Origin: Daphnia pulex | Lineage: Eukaryota; Arthropoda; Branchiopoda; Diplostraca; Daphniidae | Reading direction: 5' to 3' | Assembly: GCF_021134715.1 (NCBI RefSeq) | Contig: NC_060020.1 | Span: 4,402,001-4,466,000, forward strand | Length of the DNA stretch: 64,000 bases | Shown: one piece after another, positions 36,816-47,665 of the stretch | How positions within the stretch are numbered: the stretch's first letter is position 1 | Layout of the letters: each line of letters opens with the position of its first letter | The notes under the pieces: model-generated | Databases searched by the model: none | The model's input: only the letters and a program-made list of their open reading frames with translations | What the model was told of the DNA's origin: nothing | Position numbers and translations under genes: made by a program

Positions 36816-38036
36816 CTACATATCAACTTGTCTTCTAAAATGTTTTTGCAGTTTGTTAGCCTTCACACTAACACCAAGCTGATTTTTCAAAAACATTTTC
36901 CGCATAAATGTGATGTCTCTCACTTTCTTTTCCACTATCTCTTTAGTTGATGTCGTCCAGCCTAGAGCCTTGAAATAATTTCCGTGCTGAATCGCTGCGC
37001 GCGTGGGTACTGGTCTTGGGTTTGGATTCAATTTTTGACTAGGAGTTTTGCAAAGAACCGAATAAGTAAAATGGCAATTGAAAAAAATAATAAATATTAA
37101 CATTTTTTTTACCGGTAATAGCGGTTAAGGGATCGATGCCCAATCGTTGAGCCAGAAGGCAAAACTAGTTCGAATCCTAGATCGTTTATGACATTTGGCT
37201 CCACTTCTTCATTTGCATCCCCACCATCTGGGTAGCTAGTGGAGTAATCATAAAAATCTGAATATTCCAGCAGAACTTCACCTTCATGAAACAATTTGCA
37301 ATGTCCCTTGTCAAGCATATGCTTCTGTACTGCCTCTGTTGAAGGGAACTGCCGTCCAAGATGCCCACACCACGTACAAATATGTCCCTGGCCAACTCGT
37401 TCTCCCAAGTAAGTTACCATTCCTTCTATATCAATAACATATTCAAAATCTGGTATGAAGAATGAATGCTGTGATGACATATGCTTCAGACTGCTCTCCA
37501 ATGAATCACTCTTGTGATTGCAGAATAAGCAAGATGTTACTGGAATTGCTTCATCATCATCTTCCCATTCATCTGAATCGTCTTCTTCTTCAACTTCTAT
37601 TTCTTCCTCGTTCACAGCTACTTCACTTTCAGCAGGGCCAGCATTTTCTGTCTTCTTGATAGCAAGTTTAGGACCATTAAGGACATTATCTTGATGCTTC
37701 TTTGATGGCAAATGATTTTCATATGACTTTTCAGAACCAAACTTTTTCTTGCAGTAGGTACAGTAGGGTGTCAGGCTCTTTGTGGCTTCTTGCTGGTTTG
37801 CCTGCGTCCTCTGTTCCAACACACGTTGCTGGAATACTGAAAACGATATTACATGCATAAATTTAAATTTGATATCATATTGAAAACATTTGTTTTATAC
37901 CCTCTGCAGTAACAGGCGGCAAGTCCACAACTTTTCTTTTGAGGTTGTAGCGATGCCAATCTGTTTTATAGTGCTCACGTTGGATGTTTGGCTCTTTAAA
38001 CGCAACGTGACACGATATGCAAGTAAATGTCATCAT
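36816..38036 (-). CDS. ZNF622: ZNF622/REI1-like cytoplasmic 60S maturation factor (3 exons, 360 aa)
   Basis: Minus-strand exons 37901-38036, 37113-37836 and 36816-37038 join in phase into 360 residues. Four C2H2-type fingers are visible. The first is at the N-terminus (Cys6/Cys9, with HYKTDWHRYNLKRK after it). The others are at Cys71/Cys74...His87/His93, Cys148/Cys151...His164/His169 and Cys199/Cys202...His218/His224. An acidic Glu/Asp stretch lies at about 123-141. Family signatures include HSFFIPD, YLGERVGQG, GHRSLNRYYR and ALGW near the C-terminus. REI1/ZNF622 acts in late cytoplasmic 60S subunit maturation by helping to remove shuttling factors. At 360 residues it is shorter than human ZNF622 (about 477) because the linker between fingers 2 and 3 is short. 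Two tandem ATGs (38036 and 38033) are possible starts. Confidence 0.93.
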
Positions 38037-39430
38037 TTTTCTGGCACCAAATAATCTAAGATATCAGGTAGTTCACATAGAAATGTTAAAAACAACTATT
38101 ATGAAAAAGTTAATGTAGTTCAGAATACATACGAACACAAAATGAAAATCAAACAATCCCGTCGATTTACCGTTGATTAAAAACAAAACGTAACTGCTTG
38201 AAGACAATTCAACACTGCAACAATGCAACGGCCATGCTGTTCAAGAATATATTATTGATTGTTACTCATAGATGGCGTTTCATCAGCTTCACAATTCTGT
38301 TTGTAGATGTCACTTTCCAATGTGATTGACAATGTGAAATTGTTCAACTGGTGGCGGGAGTTATTCGTGATTGATGACATTCCTCCATTTGCTTTTGAGT
38401 TTTGACTTTAGAGATAAGTTGCTAGACTTGCTACTCAGATTATGGTGCATTTGAGATTATACATAATTAAAATTAAAGGTAATTCTGTTGTTTCGATTTG
38501 TGTTTGAAATTTACAAGTAATCTAGCAAATCCTTTCCACTGGGTCAAATCACCTGATGCCTGGTCCATTTTGTCAGTCATCTCTTCACTTCATGTTGATC
38601 AAATTTTATTACTAGAAAGCTATTGATGTAGTTAATTGATAACTAAGAAGTTGATTCCTTTATACTCTGGTCTTGTTGAGTTTCAATAAGACATCAGACA
38701 TGATTGAATTTCTTTTTGTTTGAGTTTTTTAAGAAGTTATAGGAAAATCTTGATAACTCTTAAATCTCTCTCTTAAATTTTCAAGTTATTGCTGATGAGA
38801 GCTCTTGTACGTTCCTTAAGTCTGTCAACAAAAAGCAAGTTCCAACTTGTGCAATGTTTATGTTCAGTTATTAAATTCCCCCATTTGTGGAATTCAGTTT
38901 TCAATGTGCAGATTATGACACAATTTTTTTTTTAGCTTTTCTCTTTTTCCTAGTAATTTCTTTTACTGTTTCTTCTTCACATGCACATTTCCCCCTAAAT
39001 TATTAATAATTGTGAAGGTAAATTTCAATAATAATTGAATAAAGTGTCTTTAAAAAATGGGTTGGCAAGGAATTCTTTTTATTCCATCCAGGTTCCTGAG
39101 TGAAAACCTTTTTTTAGTATTTAGTTGGAGTGCTAGTGCTTGTGTTGAAGCCAGAACAAAAAACAACGATAGTTTTCTTGTCCATTTATAACTTACATGC
39201 CAAACTTTCTATAATATTTATTGTGTTGTATGGACTGTATATGCAATTGATAAAGAAAAGAGGTTTTCAAACAAGGATCAACATCAACTGTGTGCACATC
39301 ATGAAATGATCATGGATTGAGTTTGAAAACTTTGATTATTTTTTAAAAAGCCAACTGTCCTTCAAATGGTTCGAAATGAAAGATTTATTCATTCACCGAA
39401 GAAACAAGTCAAATAATTAAAATGGCAATT
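38037..39430. other. Intergenic, upstream of ZNF622
   Basis: No gene is seen. It holds a 52-bp element (38263-38314) repeated in inverted form at 50811-50862. The rest is AT-rich, non-repetitive DNA without codon-like open frames. Confidence 0.55.
38263..38314 (+). repeat. 52-bp element, copy 1 (inverted partner at 50811-50862)
   Basis: It reads ..CATAGATGGCGTTTCAT.. and matches the reverse complement of 50811-50862 with two mismatches that I can count. Both copies sit upstream of minus-strand genes (ZNF622 here, GILT there), 0.2-0.3 kb from the start codons. Confidence 0.85.
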
Positions 39431-39455
39431 GGTATAAAGTAAGTTTTAAGCCATA

Positions 39456-39815
39456 ACCATTTGGTATTCATTTTGATATTCGTAGTTTTAGACCCATCTG
39501 GCCATCTCCAGCAACGTCAACCTGCAGAAGGAAAGCCCAGTTTGCATGTCCTTCACTTTCGAAGGTCACGGAGATCATTACGGTAAACGTGTCATGCAGT
39601 GGGGGAGAGGTTTGGTGAGAACGAAACGTGTTACATAACCATTTGGTATTCATTTTTAAATTTGTTTTTGTAGACCCATCCCCAACAACGTCAACCTGCA
39701 GAAGGAAAGGCCAGTTTACATGTCCTTCGCGCTCGAAGGTCACGGAGATCATTAAGTAAAACTTGTCATGCAGTGGTGTAGAGGTTGGGCGCGAACGGGC
39801 GTTTTGCATCATTAT
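39456..39815 (+). repeat. About 170-bp tandem repeat, left flank of the cluster
   Basis: Two adjacent units share CAACGTCAACCTGCAGAAGG, GGTCACGGAGATCATTA and TTTGGTATTCATTTT blocks. The same units occur in reverse orientation at 47100-47665 on the other side of the tyrosine-rich gene cluster. No coding function was recognised. Confidence 0.8.
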
Positions 39816-39872
39816 CAAGCAGGTACTTAAGCCGCAAGGCTTATTAGGAGGTGAAGTATGAAAAAAAAATCG

Positions 39873-39911
39873 TATATAAAGGAGAGAGAAAAGGCCAGAG
39901 ACGACATCAGT
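39873..39911 (+). promoter_or_regulatory. TATA box and initiator of tyrosine-rich copy A
   Basis: TATATAAAG lies at 39873-39881 and an arthropod initiator TCAGT at 39907-39911, about 34-36 bases apart. Essentially the same promoter (TATAAAAGG, GAGAGAAAA, then TCAGTCGAG) precedes copy D on the other strand and, in weaker form, copy B. That supports these being real, duplicated core promoters. Confidence 0.7.
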
Positions 39912-39996
39912 CGAGTGAGGATCTCCGACACGGCAACAACTGTAGCGCAATATCTGTCAACAACTGCCCTCTTCATCGTATCATCAGTTCGCAATC

Positions 39997-40517
39997 ATGG
40001 GTATGTAACATGTATTCTGTTTTTTACATGGTGTTTTGTATTGATGCTACTTATGATTATTTCTTAATGTCAGTTATTAATTGAATATTAATGTTTAAGT
40101 TTATTTATTGTCTAGTTAATTATGGCGTCGTGCTGCTGTTGGGTGTTTTATCTTTGACGGGTTGGTCGACCACTGGTGTACCGATGTCTCCTGGGTATGG
40201 CGGATATCAAACCACAACGTCGCCGCCTTACGGCAACAACCGGTTACTCCACCAAGACTGAGTATTACAACAAAACTTACGATTCCCCGAGCTATTACAC
40301 AGAAGACCAGAAGTATAACTCTGCCCCGAGCTACATCATCAAAGAGCCGTAGTACTACACCACTAAGGCATCGGAATACTACACGACTACGTAAGCTGCC
40401 CCTGCCTACTACACCGAGGCCCCTAATTTCTACAACACCCAAGCGCCCAAGTACTACACTATAACCTTCGCTGCCCCGAGCTACTACACCGACGCCCCGA
40501 AGTATTATTCTGCGTAA
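39997..40517 (+). pseudogene. Tyrosine-rich repeat protein gene, copy A (broken)
   Basis: Exon 1 carries only ATG G (39997-40000) before a GT intron. Exon 2 starts at 40116 and encodes VNYGVVLLLGVLSLTGW, a hydrophobic signal peptide, then MSPGYGGYQT. A small deletion/insertion near 40230 shifts the frame, so the literal reading stops at 40261 after 49 residues. In the shifted frame, Tyr-rich repeats of the YYTEDQKYNSAPSYI type continue, with an in-frame TAG and TAA before a final TAA at 40517. The family is secreted and Tyr/Thr/Pro/Ala-rich; cuticle- or envelope-like cross-linked material is a guess. No known domain was recognised. Copy B follows directly downstream. Confidence 0.7.
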
Positions 40518-40543
40518 AATGAGTCGTCTCAAAAGAGAAGTCG

Positions 40544-40551
40544 TATAAAAG
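40544..40551 (+). promoter_or_regulatory. TATA box of copy B
   Basis: TATAAAAG is followed by GAGAGAAAA as in copies A and D. The initiator region about 30 bases on reads ATCAATCG, a weakened form of the TCAGTCG seen in copies A and D. Confidence 0.55.
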
Positions 40552-40663
40552 GAGAGAGAAAAGTTGGCAAAAATCAATCGAAAGAGTCTTTCCGACACCG
40601 CAACAACTGCAGCGCACGATTTGTCAACAATTGGATTGTTCATCTTATCATCAGTTTGCAATT

Positions 40664-41200
40664 ATGGGTAAATGTTTTGGTTTTTACATCGAGTTTTGTA
40701 TCAATCCTTTTTTTTCTATTTATTACAGTTATTATTAAATATTAATGTTTAAATTTATTAATCGTTAGGTTAGCTATAGCGTCATGCTACTGTTGGGTGT
40801 TGTATCTTTGATGGCTGGGACGATCACGAGTGTACCGATGTCTCCTGGGTATGGTGGATACCTAACAGCAGCGAAAAAATACTACACCACGTCGCAGCCT
40901 TACTACACAAACGTCAACATACGAAGGACCTGCTTACTACACCGAAGCTCCGAAGTATTAATCTGTCCCGAGTAACATCACCAAAGCGGCTGAGTAATTC
41001 ACTGAGGCTTCCAAATACTACACCAACAAATCTCCAGAGTATTACACTACGCTACCCCAGCTTACTATACTGATGCTTTTGGTTTAATACACCACCAAAT
41101 TTCCAGAGTCTTACAATGCAATCTTCGATGCCCCAGCTTACACCACCAAGGCACCGGAGTACTACGGCTGCTCCTTCGTACTACTTTTCGTATGTTTTAG
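40664..41200 (+). pseudogene. Tyrosine-rich repeat protein gene, copy B (broken)
   Basis: It has the same structure as copy A: mini-exon ATG G (40664-40667), a short intron, then a signal-peptide exon (LLLGVVSLMAGTITSVPMSPGYGGY in two parts of the reading). The acceptor region has changed to TTAGGTTAG, so the spliced frame meets TAG at once. A later shift near 40920 splits the repeat frame again. Degenerate YYT-type repeats run to about 41200. A cluster of AATAAA signals at about 41275 would be its polyadenylation site. Confidence 0.65.
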
Positions 41201-42235
41201 AAACATACACAAACTGATTAGTTAAACACAAACAGAGTGTCCGGTTCAAAACATTTTTCTTTATGCAATGTAAAATAAATAAATCTGCTACCCAACTGCC
41301 TAAAGCTTTTATTGTGATTGCTAATGCTCGCACATGCAGTTAATTTAGTCAGGGGGAAAAATTGCATTGATTGATTACGACTAGAGAGAGAGAAGAGTGC
41401 GGGACCAGTTTTGGTAGGGAAAGATAAGTCGTAGTAAAATTCCTAGTGACTAATAACTTACAAAAGTTGTCCTCCGACCATGCCCCTTCCAAGTCACCGT
41501 TCGATCAAAGCCCTCCTCATCCTCCTTATTATCACAGCGACAGTGATCACTGGCGGGCGATGATCAGTAGTTGGGTGGTTGATGTTGATGTAGTTAGGGA
41601 AACAGAGCCCACACAATAGCTATACATCTACACAAATTATCAGTCTTCAATTCGAGCAATCTCTCATTGGTTTCCAAACAATATAACAGCTACGAGGAAT
41701 TAACAAGAAAGTAAAGAAAAATTTTATTTTTAAACCATGTTGTAGCGACAGCAAGTAAAACCTCAAATCAATCAATCTTACCCCTAAATTAGAACTCAAG
41801 TTGTGGTCACCACAGCCACTTTAGTGGTAGCATTGTCTTGCAGTTGTCCTCAAAATAAATAACAGCAAAGAATTGGATCTAGGGAAGGCAGCAATATTTA
41901 GATGTACTACGACTTGAATGCCAAATGTTAACCTGAAATGTGATACATATTGAATGCCACAGTAATAAATTTAAATCCTGGACAAAATAAGTACCTTGCA
42001 AATAGAAACAATTTTGCTTTCAAAGACATAGCTTGCATTATTGGATTGGACCATTTGATCTCTGTTGTCCCAAGCACGTAGGTCACACGAAAACATCAGA
42101 TGAAATTTTCTGAAAACATTAAACCAAGAATGCAATAAGAATCATTAGCAAAATTTTGTGTTATTTAAAAAGAGTTAAATTTAACTCAAAATCCTAATCA
42201 GAATTTGTTTAGATTTTTTTAAGTAACTTATGATG

Positions 42236-42255
42236 TGTCTCGTATACACGAGACA
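42236..42255. repeat. Inverted repeat TGTCTCGT-ATAC-ACGAGACA
   Basis: Eight-base arms around a 4-base centre, perfectly paired. It lies in non-coding DNA near the middle of the cluster. Function unknown. Confidence 0.7.
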
Positions 42256-43059
42256 TGTGACATTTGTAAAAAAGAGGCAGATCGGCGGCAGACGAAGCTG
42301 TCAAATTCCGAGAGCTTCAGTTGTTTTTTTTTGTACTGGTTCTTTACTGACCGCTAGATGCCACTGACTTCAATTGATTTTGTCATAAAGTCAGTCTGCA
42401 ATCTGCATCACGAAACATGGCGAAACAAATTGTTGCTATTTTATACTTATTTTTCTGTGATTCCAAATACCGAATTGAACTTGGTTTGTGTAGGTTTATC
42501 TTGGCCTAGTTTCATTATTTTTATATATTACATCAATTTCTTTAAATTCTAGAAAATCTGTCAGTTGTCATTCCAACAAGTTGACTTGCTCAGTCACTTT
42601 TCATCCATTAGATCCTTATGCTGTCAAAACTGAAATGCCTGAAACTCATATTTGACGCCCACATACAGTGGAATTGAACAAATGTGCTGAGATGAGGTAT
42701 TTTCCCATTACTACTACCACACCAGAAAAATTAAGCATTAAGACCGCTATAATTCATATTTTCATATAACATAGGTATTCTTGTTCATGGATCATAGGAC
42801 CTTTTCCAAATCTTGTGATTTTGATAGTGTAACCTGTGACCAGCCTGTGACTGCCTGTTTGTTATTACAACCGCTTCTACATCCATTTAGAAGGCAGCCC
42901 AGCTGAGAGATAGGTAGGGGTTTCATAGATAGATTTGTTTAATTAATGTAGATAATTTTCTTTATCCCATTGCTACTTTGAGTTCCAGTTTCAGTGACAT
43001 GAAGAGTGTGAAGTCCCTTGTGCTTGTACATTTACAAGATCTGCTTGATGAAAGTCAAA

Positions 43060-43262
43060 TGCCTTAATGAATTCGTCACCCAAATGATAAAGCTAAACAT
43101 GAAGGGATGTCGCCCGTGACAGAGGAGTGAAGATAGCTTGGAACTTAAATTACGATAAAGCATTACCACGAGAGGAACGAAAAAGCTGCTGCTAAACGGG
43201 TAAGGCCATCTTATCTTTCTCGACTTAAGGACAAACATTAAGGGACTTTGGGATCTGGAGCC
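43060..43262 (+). pseudogene. Degenerate copy of the 47885-48100 sequence, inverted
   Basis: Blocks such as GAGTGAAGATAGCTTGGAAC, GAGGAACGAAAAAGCTG and GGGACTTTGGGATCTGGAG match the reverse complement of 47885-48070. In this copy the frame has several stops. It is a decayed duplicate of an unrecognised short coding-like sequence. Confidence 0.6.
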
Positions 43263-44443
43263 TTGAAAGAGTTAAAAGTCTGAAAAGCTAACTAAAAACT
43301 TTGTGTATTTGTGTCATAGGGAAAGCTGCTGGAGTAATCTGGTGTTCATGCTCATTAATTTCATTTCGTGCCAGCTAGTGAAGCCGAAAGGCATGTCGAA
43401 TTCAAGTTGAGCTACTGCGTTTTGTCTCGAAGCAAGCAATCCAGCCGTTGCGTTCAGTCATTTGGAACAGGAATCTAATGGCTGTCAATAGGTGGCTGTC
43501 AAAAGTTGGTGGGAATGTCCACCAGATAGCGCGAGTGTCTTCAGGGACGCATTTCGGCCATTTTGTTCCAAGACGCCCAGCAGAAATGGTTGCTGGTCAT
43601 GACGTTTCTCACGATGAAAATTAAAAGGTATTTATTGTTAATTTCCTATTGTTATTGAATTTAAAATGTTGATGCGAAAATTTACAGGTGATTTAGCACG
43701 AAGGAACCAATTTGCCAAATCATTCAACTGAGACTTGGAATTGCCTGTACATTGCCGAAATGGCGTGCCTCGTGTGTCTCGCTGCCTGTTCTTAGGCGTA
43801 CGTCTCATCCCATGCAACAGTAAAAAGTAATTATTTTGATCAAATGTCTTGCAAAAGTACTACAGATTTAGTTAACATGACTAGAGAGTAGACCAATTTT
43901 CTCCGCTACTATAGAAATTTTGAATCAGATATCAAAGTTATTCTGTTGGACTGCGTAGTTTTCTGTTACTCTTTGTATTCTTTTGTTATAATGAGTATGC
44001 ATGTGTACACAGTTGTTTCTCGAAAATAATTTTCTTTTCTTCAATAGGTATAACAACCACACTTCTTAAACGCTGTCGGTTACCTTGTTGCAGCCAAAGG
44101 TGAAAGGTGTGACAAAGACAGATTGAACCATTGTATGCAGCATGCAGTTGCAGTGTAATCCAGAAGTTGCTGTGCTGTTGTAGCTGAGCTGTTCCATCTG
44201 GGTTCATGACTTGAAAATTTTTGTGTTTTCATCCGTGTCCATATTTTGTGTTGCTGAGTTATAAGTGTGATCTGTTGTCTTTTGAGTTTTCATTCAATCA
44301 TGCAGTATACGACTGAGGCAACCTGATCAATATCTGGTTTGACACAGTCGAGAACTGCTAGATTAAACAAGCTTTCTGCGCCAAACAAATAATAACTTGC
44401 ATATAACTTGCATCATGTTATTATCGCGGTAGAGAAAGCAACA

Positions 44444-44463
44444 GGCCCCCCCTCCTGGGGGCC
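44444..44463. other. GC-rich hairpin
   Basis: GGCCCCC and GGGGGCC arms (7 bp) enclose a 6-base loop in otherwise AT-rich DNA. No gene end was identified next to it. Confidence 0.6.
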
Positions 44464-44991
44464 ACAGGAAAAATATGTGTAAAATTATAAATTTTGTATA
44501 AATTTTTGTTATAAATAAAATTTGTATATAATAAAATTTTCAAATGAAATTTTCGCGACAATATTTTAATAATAACGTGTAAGGGGAATTTTTTTAATTT
44601 TTTTTTCAAAAACAAAAGTCTGGACTTAGCAGAAATAATGGCAGGTGAACTTTGGATTTTAAGAAAAATTTTTGGACTTTGAATTTTAATAATAGAAAAA
44701 TTTAAAAGGGAAGAGTCTAATGTAGTTCAAGTTTGAATTTTTATTGTTGTATTTAGCAAGACCAATTATTTGGAAGTTTACATGGCACTCAGAAATATTT
44801 TCTCACATCACGAAATTTTCAGCAGGAGGAAAGGTACTTCAGGAGAAAATAGACATAGACGTGATTTATCGATCAATTTTGTATTTCAGCAATATTCAAC
44901 ACATTCAATGATATACTTCAGAACTTCGATGTATAGGTCGGAGCAACATTGGTGACAGTCAGGAGAATTGCTGGTGTAATACATATGAACT

Positions 44992-45836
44992 TCAGATGGT
45001 AGTAGTTTGGAGCAGGATAATACTTAAATTCCTCAATGTAGTATACCAGGCAGCGTACGTGGTTGTGTAACAGGAGCCTTCTTCGGTGTAGTACTTGGCG
45101 GCTGCGGAGTTGTAGCTAGGTGTAGCGTAGGTCGTGGTGTAGTAGACTGGAGCATCAGTGTAGTATTTCAGTTCAACGTAGCACGAAAGAGCAGCTTTCG
45201 TGTGGCAAGTCGTGACTGCGTAATACTTGGCCGCCTCAGTTCTTGATGAGTAGCTCGGGGCAGAGTAGTACTTCGCCGCTTCGGTGTAGTATTCGATTGT
45301 TTTGGTGGAGTTATCAGCAGGAGCATCGGTGTAGGAGCTGGGAACAGAGAAGTAGTTAGGAGCGTCGGTGCAGTAAGTAGCTGAGAACAGAGTAATACCT
45401 GGGAGCCTCGGTGTTGTCGGATGGGGCGGCATGCGTTGTCATGTAGTACTCCGTGGCCTTGGTGGTGTAGTAACTCGGGGCAGAGTAATACTTCAGGGTG
45501 TCCGTGTAATGGCTCGGGGCAGCGTAAGTTGTGGTATCAAACTCCGGTGGTTTAGTGGTGTAGTACTTGAAGACCTCGGTGCAGGAACTCGTCGTTGCGT
45601 AAGTTATGTAGGAAGGCGGCGGCGTTATGGTTTGATATCCGCCATACCAAGAAGACATCGCTACACCAGCGGTCGATCCAGCCATCAACGATACAACACC
45701 CAACAGGAGCACGACGCCATAGTTGACTAAGTATGAAATAATATTTAATATTAATGTTTAAATTTAACAGGCATATTAACGAGTAGAAAAAAATAGAATT
45801 GATACAAAACTCGAAAAATTAAGAATATTTACCCAT
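44992..45836 (-). pseudogene. Tyrosine-rich repeat protein gene, copy C (promoter lost, frameshifted)
   Basis: Mini-exon ATG G (45833-45836) and exon 2 from 45726 give an open 124-residue reading to 45356: MVNYGVVLLLGVVSLMAGSTAG, then Tyr-rich repeats such as KYYTTKPPEFDTTTYAAPS. The repeats continue to 44992 in another frame (TEAAKYYSAPSY, DAPVYYTTTYA), so there is a frameshift near 45385. Upstream, the stretch that holds TATA and initiator in copies A, B and D is missing: the end of copy D runs almost straight into the 5' UTR-like CTGCAGTGCCC. It is probably dead, although the short open reading could still be made if transcribed from elsewhere. Confidence 0.6.
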
Positions 45837-45929
45837 AATAGCGAATCGGTTACACGATGAGGAATGCAGTTGGTGACAGATAGGGCACTGCAGTTCGGGG
45901 ATGACTTCTTTTTTTTTAGACGACTCCTT

Positions 45930-46949
45930 TTACGCACAGTAATACTTCGGGACGTAGGAGCAGTAACTCGGGGCAGCGTAGGTTGTAGTGTAGTAATTGA
46001 GCGATTCAGTGTTGTAGTAATGCGGGGCTTCGGTGTAGTAGGCAGGGGCAGCATACATAGACAATTCCGGTGCCTTAGTGATGTAGTACTTGGAAGCCTC
46101 GGCGTAGTAAACTAGGCAGCATACGTTGTTGCGTAATAGGCGGCTTCTTCTGTGTAGTACTTGGGGGCTGCGGTGTAGCGTAGGCCGTAGTGTAGCGAAC
46201 TGGAGCATCAGTGTAGTATTTCGGTTCAACGTAGCACGAAAGAGCAGCTTCTGTGTAGTACGTCGGGACAGCGTAATACTTGGCCGCCTCAGTTGTGGTT
46301 GTGTAGATCGGGGCAGAGTAGTACTTTGCCTCTTCGGTGGAATAATCAGCGGGAGCCTCGGTGGAGTAATCAGCGGGAGCCTCGGTGGAGTAATCAGCGG
46401 GAGCCTCGGTGGAGTAATCAGCGGGAGCCTCGGTGGAGTAATCAGCGGGAGCCTCGGTGTAGCAGCTGGGAACAGAGTAATATTTAGGAAAATCAGTGCA
46501 ATAAGTAGCTCAGAACACAGTAATACTTAGGAGCCTCGATGTAGTAGGGGCAGCATGCATAGTCATACTCCGTCGCCTTGGTGGTGTAGTAACTCGGGGC
46601 AGAGTAATACTCGTCGTCGTCAGTGTAGTGGCTCGGAGCAGCTTAAGTTGTGGCATAAAACTCCGGTGCCTAAGTGGTGTAGTACTTGGAGGTGCAGTAA
46701 CCGACTGTTGCGTATGTTGTTGTCGTGAAGTAAGGCGGCGGCGTTGCGGTTTGGTATTCTCCATAGCAGGGAGACATCGGTACACCAATGGTCGACCAAT
46801 CCGTCAAAGATAAAACACCCAACAGCAGCACGACGCCATAATTAACTAGACAATTAATACATATAAACATAAAGATTAAATAATATAGGCATACATCAAG
46901 AAAACAGTAAGATTAATACAAAACTCAATGTAAAAAAATATTTACCCAT
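45930..46949 (-). pseudogene. Tyrosine-rich repeat protein gene, copy D (in-frame stops)
   Basis: Mini-exon ATG G (46946-46949), intron, then exon 2 from 46845 encoding VNYGVVLLLGVLSLTDWST, CYGEYQTATPPPYFTTTTYA and the repeats. In-frame TAG (about 46670) and TAA codons interrupt an otherwise recognisable repeat frame. The changes shared with copy C around CTGAGCTACTTATTGCAC suggest one was duplicated from the other after damage began. It contains a recent 24-bp tandem expansion (46337-46456). It has a complete TATA-initiator promoter. Confidence 0.65.
46337..46456 (-). repeat. 24-bp tandem repeat, five copies
   Basis: Five head-to-tail units of 24 bases (46337, 46361, 46385, 46409 and 46433), four identical and one with a single change. 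Read on the minus strand each unit encodes EAPADYST, one period of the tyrosine-rich protein. Near-perfect identity means recent slippage or unequal exchange. Confidence 0.93.
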
Positions 46950-47028
46950 GGTTGCGAACTGGCAATACGGTGAAGAAGGCAGATGGTGAGTGCGCTGTAG
47001 TTGTTGCCGTGTCGGAGATGCTCCCTCG

Positions 47029-47064
47029 ACTGATTTCCCTTCGCCTTTTCTCTCGCCTTTTATA
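47029..47064 (-). promoter_or_regulatory. TATA box and initiator of copy D
   Basis: On the minus strand TATAAAAGG lies at 47056-47064 and TCAGT at 47029-47033, about 33 bases apart. The sequence between and after them closely matches copy A. Confidence 0.7.
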
Positions 47065-47099
47065 CGATTTTTTTTCTCACCCTCACCTCTAAAGCCTTG

Positions 47100-47665
47100 C
47101 GGGTGCTGTACCTGTTTGATAATGTTGCAAAAGGTGAAAACGTCCGTCCTCACCCATCCTCTACACCATTGCATGACACGTTTTTCTCCATGACCTTCGA
47201 CTGACTGTGACTGTCCTTTCCTTTTGCAGGTCGACGTTGCTGGGGATGGGTCTACAACAGCCAATATCAAAATGAATACTAAATGGTTATGTAACACATA
47301 CCTTTCTCACCCAACCTCTGCATGACAAGTTTTACGTGCCTTTCCTTCTGCAGGTTGTCGTTGCTGGGGATGGGTCTACAACAACCAATATAAAAATGAA
47401 TACCAAATGGTTATGTAACGCATCCCGTAATCACCCAGCCCCTACATCACTGCATGAAACGTTTTACTTAATGATCTCCGTGACCTTCAAGCGCGAAGGA
47501 CAAGGCCTTTCTTTCCGCAGGTTGACGTTGCTGGGGATAGGTCTACAAAAACAAATTTTTAAATGAATACCAAATGGTTATGTAACACATACCGTTCTCA
47601 CCCAACCTGTTCACCACTGCATGGCACGTTTTACGTAATGATCTCCGTGACCTTCAACTAAAAGA
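47100..47665 (-). repeat. About 170-bp tandem repeat, right flank of the cluster
   Basis: Three to four units carry GACGTTGCTGGGGAT, AATGAATACCAAATGGTTATGTAAC and GATCTCCGTGACCTTC blocks. These are the reverse complements of the left-flank units at 39456-39815. Together with the A/B and C/D gene pairs they form the arms of an inverted repeat. Confidence 0.8.

Larger units (their letters stand above)
41201..44991. other. Spacer at the centre of the inverted cluster
   Basis: No supported gene. It contains a perfect 20-base inverted repeat (42236-42255), a short GC hairpin (44444-44463), and a fragment (43060-43262) similar in reverse orientation to 47885-48070. It also has a 27-codon signal-like open frame at 41480-41563. 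CTCF-like and TAGATGNC motifs occur at 42351 and 43503. Confidence 0.5.

Noticed and set aside
37155..37180. AGTTCGAATCC resembling a tRNA B box
   Set aside because: It is inside the ZNF622 coding exon (DLGFELV on the minus strand) and there is no A box or cloverleaf.
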